Assembly (NCBI GenBank): GCA_964576585.1
Contig: CAZNWO010000135.1
Location: 1 to 8,731 of the forward strand
Direction: 5' to 3'
Origin: GCA-2730975 sp964576585
Lineage (GTDB): Bacteria > Verrucomicrobiota > Verrucomicrobiia > Opitutales > Seribacteraceae
DNA: 8,731 nucleotides
The notes beneath the pieces were generated by a model. That model worked only from the letters and a program-made list of their open reading frames with translations, had not been told where the DNA came from and searched no databases. Below are positions 1 to 6,018 of the stretch, one piece after another; positions within the stretch are counted from its first letter, which is position 1, and the number at the start of each line of letters is the position of its first letter. A program made the translations under genes and the position numbers.

Positions 1-2
1 CC

Positions 3-38
3 GCCGCGATGAAGCGGTTGCCCCGCCCCGAGGATTGA
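3..38 (+). CDS. possible 3' tail of an upstream gene (partial)
   Basis: An open frame enters from the left edge and ends at a TGA at 36-38. The twelve visible codons (ending ...RLPRPED) mostly have G or C in the third position, as the real genes here do. This is too short to identify. It would be co-directional with the DUF1501 gene, and DUF1501 genes often follow a DUF1549/DUF1553 cytochrome-type partner, but the visible tail gives no support for that identity. It may be chance. Confidence 0.2.
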   Translation, partial: AAMKRLPRPED

Positions 39-162
39 CTGCCGCCCTCGTCGGGTCATGTCTCCACTTTTGGCAAGAATAAAGGTTTCCTCGGAACAAT
101 TACCTGTCTTTTATTGGTTTTAGAGTTGTGTCTTGATGTTCAAATTTTAAGTATTTTACTGC

Positions 163-1560
163 ATGTCATCAGCTTGCCAAGAGTTCAAGAGAGTTGGTAG
201 CAGTCAGTTGGTGGGTGACCGACGTGAATTTCTTCGCGTGGGAAGCGGGTTGACTGCTTCGGGAATCTTCGCCCCGTGGTTTGCGCAAGCCGAAACGAGA
301 CGCAAGGGTGCGAAATCGTGCATTCTGGTTTACCTATTGGGCGGACCACCGCACCAGGACATGTGGGACTTGAAACCAGACGCCCCAAGCGAAATAAGGG
401 GTCCGTTTTCGCCCATTTCCACGAATGTGCCAGGCATCCAGATCTGCGAGCACTTGCCTCGCTTGGCTCGAATGGCGAACAAGTATGCGTTGGTTCGCTC
501 GGTCAGCCGGCGCAACAGCAACCACACGCCGATGATTTATTACACGCTGACCGGTCGCGACGTGGAGCAACCGCAACGCGACAACGACGTCCGCCCGCCC
601 GAACGAGATGATTTTCCACACATCGGCGCAGTGCTGGCGCGCTTTAAAACCGCACCCGCCTCGCTACCGGGATACATCGCATTGCCCGAGGTAGCCATAA
701 GAACCGCGACGGAAGGCCAATATAAGCGGGCGCGTACGCCATTGCGTGGAGGCGGAGCAGGGTTTCTGGGCAGAAAGTACGATGCCCTCAACGTCAACGG
801 CGAGGTAGGCACACCCGAAGCGATTCCGGCACTGCTGTTGCCGGAAGACGTCTCCGCCGACCGCTTTGAAAAACGTTCCACCTTGTTGCATGTTCTGGAT
901 GGCCTAGGCTCCAAGACCCCTTCCACGGACGAACTGTCCGCGCTGCGTGAACGAGCCGTTGTGCTCACCGGCGCAACCAACCGCGGCGGACTTGATGTTT
1001 TTTCACTGGGAAAGGAATCAGAAAAGGTTCGCGAACGCTACGGCGACCATCCCTTCGGGCGCACCATGCTTCTGGCCCGTCGCCTGGCCGAAGCAGGAGT
1101 CCCGATGGTTGCGGTACATTTCAACAACATGACTGTCTGCGATGGCTGGGACACGCACAGCAATAATTTCGAGGCGTTGAAAACAGAACTTCTGCCCTAC
1201 CTTGATCAAGGCCTCTCCGCGCTAATCGAGGATCTCGACCAGTCCGGCCACCTTGACGAAACTCTAGTAACTTGCTTCGGCGAATTCGGCCGCACACCTA
1301 AGATCAACGCCAAAGCAGGCCGTGACCACTGGGGTGAATGCGGCGCAGCCCTTTTCGCAGGCGGAGGAATAGTGCCCGGACAAGTTTACGGTGCTTCGGA
1401 TGCCCAAGCCGCCTATCCCACGGAACATCCCGTCGATCCCGCCGATCTTCACGCCACCATCTACCATTGCATGGGTCTGGACCTTGCCGAACCGATGTAC
1501 GATCGCCTGAATCGCCCTTGGCCAATCACAAATGGAAAAGTGATAAAGGGCTTGGTTTAG
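163..1560 (+). CDS. DUF1501 family protein, Tat-exported
   Basis: This 465-residue protein matches the DUF1501 family, which belongs to the alkaline-phosphatase/sulfatase-like superfamily and is very common in planctomycetes and verrucomicrobia; its reaction is not established. The N-terminus has a Tat-like motif, DRREFLRVG at residues 19-27, with a likely cleavage after AQA near 43. Family landmarks follow in order: LGGPPHQDMWD (59-69), the conserved MIYYTLTGRD (124-133), WDTH (329-332), GEFGRTP (373-379), GRDHW (386-390) and a C-terminal DLHATIYHCMGLD (428-440). Length is normal for the family. ATG 163 is the first in-frame start after a stop at 148-150. No clear ribosome-binding site is visible, and GTG at 211, just before the Tat motif, is an alternative. 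A DUF1549/DUF1553 partner is not present in the window. Family assignment is firm; function is unknown. Confidence 0.93.
   Translation: MSSACQEFKRVGSSQLVGDRREFLRVGSGLTASGIFAPWFAQAETRRKGAKSCILVYLLGGPPHQDMWDLKPDAPSEIRGPFSPISTNVPGIQICEHLPRLARMANKYALVRSVSRRNSNHTPMIYYTLTGRDVEQPQRDNDVRPPERDDFPHIGAVLARFKTAPASLPGYIALPEVAIRTATEGQYKRARTPLRGGGAGFLGRKYDALNVNGEVGTPEAIPALLLPEDVSADRFEKRSTLLHVLDGLGSKTPSTDELSALRERAVVLTGATNRGGLDVFSLGKESEKVRERYGDHPFGRTMLLARRLAEAGVPMVAVHFNNMTVCDGWDTHSNNFEALKTELLPYLDQGLSALIEDLDQSGHLDETLVTCFGEFGRTPKINAKAGRDHWGECGAALFAGGGIVPGQVYGASDAQAAYPTEHPVDPADLHATIYHCMGLDLAEPMYDRLNRPWPITNGKVIKGLV
526..563 (+). repeat. 38-bp segment of the DUF1501 gene duplicated in inverted form downstream (copy 1)
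   Basis: These bases encode TPMIYYTLTGRDV, a conserved stretch of the DUF1501 protein. The reverse complement of 1595-1632 matches at 37 of 38 positions by manual comparison; the single difference is a C/T in the Thr-Gly part of the motif. This copy lies inside an intact reading frame and is presumably the parent or a sister of the downstream copy. Confidence 0.85.
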
Positions 1561-1571
1561 CAAGGTTCGGA

Positions 1572-1586
1572 GCATCAGATTGATGC
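1572..1586 (+). terminator. hairpin just after the DUF1501 stop, terminator-like but without a T-tract
   Basis: GCATCA and TGATGC form a perfect 6-bp stem with a 3-base GAT loop, beginning 12 bp after the stop codon. Two GG/CC pairs could extend the stem around one bulged A. No run of T follows, so this is not a canonical intrinsic terminator. It could protect the 3' end of the mRNA or be incidental. Confidence 0.3.
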
Positions 1587-1594
1587 CCCTCGCA

Positions 1595-1632
1595 ACGTCG
1601 CGACCAGTCAGCGTGTAATAAATCATCGGCGT
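1595..1632 (-). repeat. inverted copy of a DUF1501 gene segment in non-coding DNA (copy 2)
   Basis: Read on the minus strand, this segment translates as TPMIYYTLTGRDV and is 37/38 identical to 526-563. Just before it, in the same frame, RRIPNG roughly parallels RRNSNH of the intact gene, but nucleotide similarity there is low. After it the frame continues without DUF1501 resemblance. The segment is therefore a scrap, not a second gene. It may be the remnant of a paralogous DUF1501 gene or a short inverted duplication from the neighbouring gene. Confidence 0.8.
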
Positions 1633-1747
1633 ACCATTCGGAATCCGTCTGGGAAAACGGCAAAAGGATTTCCTGCAAGAGCTTCAAATTTGAAAAGTAG
1701 TTTTTACCTAAATTATCCTGAGTTCCCTGCAAGTTTCATTCCATTGG

Positions 1748-1784
1748 GTTACTGTTGGTTAGTAACACTTATTGGTTTGCCAAT
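1748..1784. repeat. two adjacent short perfect hairpins
   Basis: GTTACT (1748-1753) pairs with AGTAAC (1761-1766) across a 7-base loop. Four bases later ATTGG (1771-1775) pairs with CCAAT (1780-1784) across a 4-base loop. Both lie 66-102 bp upstream of the coiled-coil gene, so they would fall in its leader or promoter region. They could be a regulatory leader or a protein-binding site, or arise by chance in AT-rich DNA. No T-tract follows. Confidence 0.35.
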
Positions 1785-1849
1785 CTTCGGTTATGCATTC
1801 AAAGGAAAGCTAGATACGGTTCATACAAGAAGCTCACCCAAGAAAGATC

Positions 1850-2683
1850 ATGAAAACAATCATCCGCTACCATTGTATCCTCATCGCCCTCGCCATGTTG
1901 CTCGACTTCACAGTCACGCCTGCAATGGCTACCGGCAAGAAGCCTTCTTCCGGCGACGACAAACGCGTTCAAGACTACAAACGGAAGATAGAAGACGTTA
2001 ACCGTCGGATAGAGACCGCCGGAAAGACGCTCAGGCAGTCGACCATCGACTACAAGGCGCAGGCGGAACGCAAGCAGATGGAATTGCGGGCATTGCTTGA
2101 GCAGTACCGGGAACGCGAAGCTTCCACCAAGAAGACCATCGGCGAACTGCGCCGACAAGAAGATGAACTCTACGCGACATTAAGGAAATACCAGGGCGAG
2201 TTAAAGGAAAAGCAGGAGGCGGAGGCAAAGCGAGCTGCCGATGCAAAACGCGCCGCATTGGCGAAACAGGTAGCGGAGGCAAACCGCAAGCGGGAAGAAG
2301 CCAAGAAGAAAGCCGCGGAGGATGCCCGACGCAAGGCTCACCCCAAGAGTTCCCAAGACTCAAAGGCTCGTGAAGAGGCCAAGAAGAAAGCCGAGTATGC
2401 CCGACGCGCGCACCTGAAAAGATTTGACGTCAACCGTGACGGGAAAGTGACCAAGGAGGAAACCAAGAAGGTTTTGGCTGCGGAAGCAAAACGCCGGGAG
2501 GAAGCCAAGAAAAAAGCCGCCGCAAACACTCGAAGCAAGGCCGATCCAAAAACACGAACCTACAAGGTAGACTTGGATCGCCTGAAGGCCAATTACGAAC
2601 GCGCCCAGAAAAATCACGACACCTCGAGTCGCCTCCTTGAAAACGCCAAGCGCGCCTACGAGGAAGCCCGGCGCAACCATTAG
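1850..2683 (+). CDS. exported lysine/alanine-rich coiled-coil protein with one EF-hand-like loop
   Basis: I do not recognise a named family for this 277-residue protein. Residues 1-27 look like a Sec signal peptide: two basic residues early, the hydrophobic core ILIALAMLLDF, then a probable cleavage after AMA. The rest is almost entirely charged and predicted coiled coil, rich in K, E, A and R, with an extended Lys/Ala segment at 120-235. Embedded at 193-204 is DVNRDGKVTKEE, an EF-hand-type calcium loop with D1, N3, D5, G6 and E12 all in place; it follows a helix-like segment. Three copies of a REEAKKKA unit occur at 148, 174 and 216, bracketing the loop. The start has only a weak purine-rich AAGAAAG nearby. 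The stop is 10 bp from the convergent neighbour's stop. A structural or spacer role in the periplasm, or a calcium-responsive one, is conceivable but is inference. Confidence 0.82.
   Translation: MKTIIRYHCILIALAMLLDFTVTPAMATGKKPSSGDDKRVQDYKRKIEDVNRRIETAGKTLRQSTIDYKAQAERKQMELRALLEQYREREASTKKTIGELRRQEDELYATLRKYQGELKEKQEAEAKRAADAKRAALAKQVAEANRKREEAKKKAAEDARRKAHPKSSQDSKAREEAKKKAEYARRAHLKRFDVNRDGKVTKEETKKVLAAEAKRREEAKKKAAANTRSKADPKTRTYKVDLDRLKANYERAQKNHDTSSRLLENAKRAYEEARRNH
2291..2551 (+). repeat. three imperfect repeats (REEAKKKA unit) in the coiled-coil gene
   Basis: Copies at 2291-2347, 2369-2419 and 2495-2551 each encode REEAKKKA followed by a variable basic tail ending in HPK, HLK or DPK. 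The first two are separated by a short Ser-rich linker. The EF-hand-like loop at 2426-2461 sits between the second and third. Similarity is visible in both DNA and protein, which suggests internal duplication followed by drift. Confidence 0.7.
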
Positions 2684-2693
2684 GAGGCGTCAT

Positions 2694-3950
2694 TTACGCC
2701 CGCCAGAATTGCGACTCGCGCGGTGCGCTGTAGCGCACTTTCAGGTGCGGGGTCTCCAGCCGTTTCTTTTTCGTGAGGGACTGGCAGCCGGCCTCGACCA
2801 ACCCGGACGTCAACTGCGTGCGCTCCACGGGGTAGGACGCCTTGCCCGTTAGAAAAGTCTCCTCGGCCTTGGACATCAGGGCGGCGGAATAGACGACGTT
2901 CGGTGTCGGCGGCAGGTAAAACAACGTCGAGAGCGGTTCCTTTTGGCCGCGCAGTTTCGTCGCGAAGGTAAAGTCGCCCACCAGCCCGTTCATCAGCATC
3001 ATGGTTGCCTTAAGCCCGTCGCGATGCTCGTAGCGATAGACCACCGGGTTCTTCACCATCGAGCGCATCATCTCCGGAGTGGGGTAACGGTGACTGAAGG
3101 TCTCCGTCTGCTTCAGCGTCTGGCTGCGGCACAGGCAGGCGTGGAACAGCTCCGGGCTCCAGCCGCCCTTCGCGAACGAGCCCCTCTCCATCGCCGCCCA
3201 CGCCGCGTCGCCGCGCAACGCCTCCAGCCATTTCACGCCCGTCTCGCCGCCCCTTCGTCGCTCGGCCATGCACTGGATGGTCTCCAGCGCGTGAAAATCA
3301 TAGCTGTCCACCCCGCCCATCGCCACGCCCATCACCTCGTCGACCTCGGCGTTGTAGGGCAAGTCGATCGACGGCATCCGCCAGGTGACAGGAAGCGACG
3401 ATCCCGCCAAAAACGCAAAGCCCATCTCGCGCGACGTCTCCGCCATCTCCTTGGCCCACGCCCACTTCCACGAAAGATGCTTGTCGTTGAAGACAGGCGC
3501 CGTGCGACCGTCCTTCTTGTACACGTCCACCGTCCGTTTAAAGAATTCGTAACGCGGATACAGTTTCTGCCCGAATTCATTCCGCGGATAATTACCGTGC
3601 TCGCCGATGATGAGCACCGCGTCCACCGCCAGCTTCTTCCCCCCGCACCGCAGCGCCTCGGCGATGGTCTCGTAAATGGGAAACCCAAACTCCTTCGAAC
3701 GACGCCGCGAGAGATCGCCCTTCGGAAACTGGTCAACGTAAGCCGACACCACGTCGAACGGCGGACGATGCCACTTGCCGCGGATGGGATACCCAACGAG
3801 AAACCGCGTACCCATGTGCCACGCGTGCGAATGGTCACGCCACTCGGTGGTGATGATCGCCAGGCGCTTGCGAGTCCCGTCCTTGGCCAAGGCCGTAGGC
3901 ACCGCCGTCAAAGCCGCGCCGGTTGATTGTAGAAAAGTGCGTCGATTCAT
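2694..3950 (-). CDS. Tat-exported conserved protein with Gfo/Idh/MocA-like layout
   Basis: I chose the ATG at 3948-3950 (418 residues) because it starts MNRRTFLQSTG, a textbook Tat motif followed by a short hydrophobic stretch to about residue 22. An in-frame ATG at 4008-4010 would add 20 residues without resemblance to a signal. After the signal, KRLAIITTEW begins a probable Rossmann-type unit. Then come SKEFGFPIYETIAEAL (85-100) and VDAVLIIGEHGNYP (109-122), the arrangement seen in Gfo/Idh/MocA oxidoreductases. The classical GxGxxG nucleotide loop is absent: the first strand is followed by TTEWRDHSHAWHMG. Recurrent family-like blocks include HLSWKWAWAKEM (158-169), GSSLPVTWRMPS (183-194) and GVDSYDFHALETIQC (213-227). 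From memory, near-identical proteins are widespread and uncharacterised in planctomycetes and verrucomicrobia. The minus-strand neighbour upstream is 91 bp away, so the two may be co-transcribed. Cofactor and substrate are unknown. Confidence 0.88.
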   Translation of the reverse strand: MNRRTFLQSTGAALTAVPTALAKDGTRKRLAIITTEWRDHSHAWHMGTRFLVGYPIRGKWHRPPFDVVSAYVDQFPKGDLSRRRSKEFGFPIYETIAEALRCGGKKLAVDAVLIIGEHGNYPRNEFGQKLYPRYEFFKRTVDVYKKDGRTAPVFNDKHLSWKWAWAKEMAETSREMGFAFLAGSSLPVTWRMPSIDLPYNAEVDEVMGVAMGGVDSYDFHALETIQCMAERRRGGETGVKWLEALRGDAAWAAMERGSFAKGGWSPELFHACLCRSQTLKQTETFSHRYPTPEMMRSMVKNPVVYRYEHRDGLKATMMLMNGLVGDFTFATKLRGQKEPLSTLFYLPPTPNVVYSAALMSKAEETFLTGKASYPVERTQLTSGLVEAGCQSLTKKKRLETPHLKVRYSAPRESQFWRA

Positions 3951-4041
3951 GTTGAAGAAAGGTTGAGTCAATTTAGCCAAGGGACGGGGACGCGCAAGCC
4001 TTGCGGACACCTGTGGCGAATTGGTGCTGGCGAGGGATGCC

Positions 4042-5568
4042 CTAACCCGTCTTTCCCGTAGGCATATAGCGGTAGTATACCTCCAGCATGAGGATCGTCA
4101 TTGTGGTGGTGAAGACATCGGTCCCTCCATGACCCAAGGGTCCGTCCCAATGCCCGTCTGAATCCTGAGCGCCGCAGACGATTGCCTGAAAATTCTTGTT
4201 CCAAGCCTTCCAGTACTTTGCTCCTCCGCTCACGCCCGTGGCTTGGAAGCAAGCCTGGGCATGGTAGTACCATTCGTAGACGTTCACTCTCTTCCATTCC
4301 TGAGCCTGATTCGCGATGATCCACTCGAGACCCATCTTGGCTTCCTGCGACTTGGCTTCCTTCCAGATCTGCAGACAAAGAACGCCCGTGCCAGTAAGGC
4401 TGGGCTTGCCTCCACCTCCTTCTGAGTAGGCGAATTTCCCGGTTTTGTCCTGGCAACGCTTCGTGTAGGCGACCGCATTGTCCATGGCCTCGTCGAGACC
4501 GTCGATGGAGATACCCGTAAGCGCGGCGGCCTTGAGGGCCTGTATGTTCCAACCGGTGACGGAAAGGTCGACGTGGGCGCCGGCGCCCTTGCCGTAACTG
4601 TAGGCCCAACCACCTCTTTCATTCTGGCCCTTGACAATTGCTTCCGCAGCGCGCTTGGCAAACAGTTCAAGCTTCTTGATTTTAGTCATGGTGTAGGCTT
4701 CGCAGAGGGCATAGGCGCGAATTGGGTGAGAATATGCGCCTCCCCCTCCTCCCGTCATTTTTTCCGGGGGTGTGGAGGTGAGAAAGCTTATGGCCTTCTG
4801 CACGGCGGGGCCGAACTCGGGAGAATCCTGCAATTCGCAATGCCCGAGAAAACTCAGCAAAGCCATGCCCGTCATGGCGTTTTTGTCGGTTGGACTGGGT
4901 TCGCCGTGCTTGTTCTTGGCGTTCCCTCCCCATGAACCGTCCTTCCCTTGGGTGTTTTTCAACCAAGTGAGACCTCGAATGATGGCCTTCTCGGTAATGT
5001 CCTTGCCTCCGCCGGCGCGGAGGCGAGCGATGCGCTTCTTGGGATCACAGCGTTGCTGCATGGTTTTCGGAAGAGCCAACCCGATGCCCTTGAGGGCATT
5101 TTTCATCGCGTCGTTGTCTATCCCGGTATTTCCTGCGGAGGGAGCGCTGGCCGCGATCACGGGAGCCAAGTCCTTCACGTCCAAATCGTTCAGGTCGGGC
5201 ATCGCGATATCGGAAATCGCAGTTGCTCGAAAGGTCTGCTTGACCGTGGGCTGGGCCTTTTTCTGTCTCTGCATCAGCTTCACCTTTTGCTGGGGTTGCT
5301 TCTGCTGAAGAGGAGCCACGCCGGCATCGGCAAAATCAGCAGTGCCCTCCCCTCCTCCCGCCACGTAGACGACGAGTCCCCATATCAGGATCAGGAAGAT
5401 TGTTACGGAGAAGAGAGCGATGAGCAGACTGTTGAGCAGGCGATACTCACGAAGATAGCGACCGAAGGCGCTCTCGATTAACGGAGTCACGACATAGGCT
5501 GGTTCCCGTTCCTGGTCTTCAAGTGTAGTGACGTGCGATTCTTCGGGAGATTGTGCTTCCTGGTCCAT
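4042..5568 (-). CDS. membrane-anchored prenyltransferase/squalene-oxidase repeat protein
   Basis: With the ATG at 5566-5568 the protein has 508 residues. An acidic cytoplasmic N-terminus (1-45) is followed by one strong membrane helix at about 46-70, a Gln/Lys/Pro-rich linker (85-115), a low-complexity connector to about 190, and an alpha/alpha-toroid domain to the end. Repeats of the QW type are visible: NTQGKDGSWGG (205-215), GQNERGGWAYSYG (314-326), QDKTGKFAYSEG (373-384) and AQDSDGHWDGP (467-477). The cyclase catalytic DxDD motif was not found, so it is probably not a terpene cyclase; related PVC-group proteins are known only by this domain. The linker and anchor recall TonB-like architecture, with the domain facing the periplasm. 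The frame stays open to an ATG at 5770-5772, which would add 68 residues. I prefer the shorter start because a promoter-like sequence lies inside that extension. Confidence 0.85.
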   Translation of the reverse strand: MDQEAQSPEESHVTTLEDQEREPAYVVTPLIESAFGRYLREYRLLNSLLIALFSVTIFLILIWGLVVYVAGGGEGTADFADAGVAPLQQKQPQQKVKLMQRQKKAQPTVKQTFRATAISDIAMPDLNDLDVKDLAPVIAASAPSAGNTGIDNDAMKNALKGIGLALPKTMQQRCDPKKRIARLRAGGGKDITEKAIIRGLTWLKNTQGKDGSWGGNAKNKHGEPSPTDKNAMTGMALLSFLGHCELQDSPEFGPAVQKAISFLTSTPPEKMTGGGGGAYSHPIRAYALCEAYTMTKIKKLELFAKRAAEAIVKGQNERGGWAYSYGKGAGAHVDLSVTGWNIQALKAAALTGISIDGLDEAMDNAVAYTKRCQDKTGKFAYSEGGGGKPSLTGTGVLCLQIWKEAKSQEAKMGLEWIIANQAQEWKRVNVYEWYYHAQACFQATGVSGGAKYWKAWNKNFQAIVCGAQDSDGHWDGPLGHGGTDVFTTTMTILMLEVYYRYMPTGKTG

Positions 5569-5602
5569 GACTTCAAGCGCTTGTTGCTTAACTCTAGACT
5601 TA

Positions 5603-5630
5603 ATTATGGGTTGGGCCCTGTCTAGGTAAA
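5603..5630 (-). promoter_or_regulatory. possible sigma-70-type promoter for the toroid-repeat gene
   Basis: On the minus strand, TTTACC (5625-5630; 4 of 6 match to TTGACA) is followed after 16 bp by CATAAT (5603-5608; 5 of 6 match to TATAAT). Transcription would begin near 5596, leaving a leader of roughly 27 bases before the ATG at 5568. Placement fits the chosen start, but matches this good occur by chance in AT-rich DNA. Confidence 0.3.
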
Positions 5631-5747
5631 TCCGATCGGCTTTGGGCGATTCAATCCCACCTTCCAGGTCGAGGGCCACCTTCAGGAAAATGGCATCGGG
5701 ATGCGGCGACTTCCACAAACAACTTACGCACAACAGCTTCAGGCAAC

Positions 5748-5999
5748 ATGGACTGTCTCTTGTCGGCCTCACCCCCCTACTCTTCCGAGAAGCTCTCCGC
5801 AGGCTTGACCGCTACCGTGGGGAGGTTAGGGTTTGGGGGATGGAGGCCTACGTCGGTAGAGACGACAAACAATTCGGGACATTACGACAATGGGCAAGTA
5901 GAGTTCTTGGGACAATACAAGGACGGCTGGCTGGACACGGTGGTCAAAAAAGACAATTGTTGGAGCCATCCGATGCGCTTCCAGATTCTCGACCAGTAA
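5748..5999 (+). pseudogene. small ORF or gene remnant ending in a MORN_2/YwqK-like repeat
   Basis: An 83-codon frame starts at ATG 5748 and ends at TAA 5997-5999, only 19 bp before the ceramidase-like gene. Its C-terminal part, HYDNGQVEFLGQYKDG (5880-5927), has the spacing of a MORN_2-type repeat as seen in YwqK-like antitoxin-family proteins (Y-x-N-G-Q, then G-x-Y-K-D-G). It continues to a plausible C-terminus, WSHPMRFQILDQ. The first 43 residues show no signal peptide and no recognisable domain, and the frame is open further upstream to 5604. A real repeat protein would normally carry several units, so I read this as the 3' scrap of a deleted gene. A genuine small protein is the alternative. 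Confidence 0.35.
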
Positions 6000-6018
6000 T
6001 GTCAAAGAAGAAAAACAT

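Larger units (their letters stand above)
1561..1849. other. 289-bp AT-rich gap with repeat scrap and hairpins, no convincing gene
   Basis: The gap holds the post-stop hairpin, the inverted DUF1501 scrap, a 12-bp palindrome TTCAAATTTGAA (1683-1694) and two adjacent hairpins (1748-1784). A plus-strand frame from 1584 to a TAG at 1698-1700 ends VWENGKRISCKSFKFEK, which looks protein-like and may be a decayed 3' gene end. A TTG-initiated frame from 1690 contains a hydrophobic stretch but runs into the next gene in another frame, so I do not call it. The gap is visibly richer in A and T than the flanking genes. Confidence 0.5.
5569..6018. other. 450-bp gap between divergent genes
   Basis: The left part (5569-5772) is open on the minus strand in frame with the toroid-repeat gene, and holds a promoter-like sequence. 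The right part (5748-5999) is open on the plus strand and ends in a MORN_2/YwqK-like fragment. The gap separates divergent transcription units, so it should contain promoters for both. I saw no strong promoter for the plus-strand ceramidase-like gene. Confidence 0.5.

Noticed and set aside
70..100. TTGGCA followed by AACAAT as a promoter for the DUF1501 gene
   Set aside because: The spacing is 19 bp and the -10 match is only 4 of 6; nothing else supports it.
1264..1626. Minus-strand 120-codon frame beginning MIYYTLTGRDV as a second DUF1501 gene
   Set aside because: Only the first 11 residues (and a few before them) resemble DUF1501; the rest is antisense to the real gene.
1690..2001. Plus-strand 103-codon frame with a hydrophobic segment as a small membrane protein
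   Set aside because: It has a TTG start, overlaps the coiled-coil gene in another frame for half its length, and its second half is plainly out-of-frame translation.
2943..3926. Long 327-codon plus-strand frame opposite the Tat-exported gene
   Set aside because: The composition (Arg/His/Pro-rich) is typical of antisense reading of a GC-rich gene, and the minus-strand product has clear protein features.
3993..4005. CGCAA/TTGCG hairpin between the two minus-strand genes as a terminator
   Set aside because: The stem is only 5 bp, with no T-tract on either strand.
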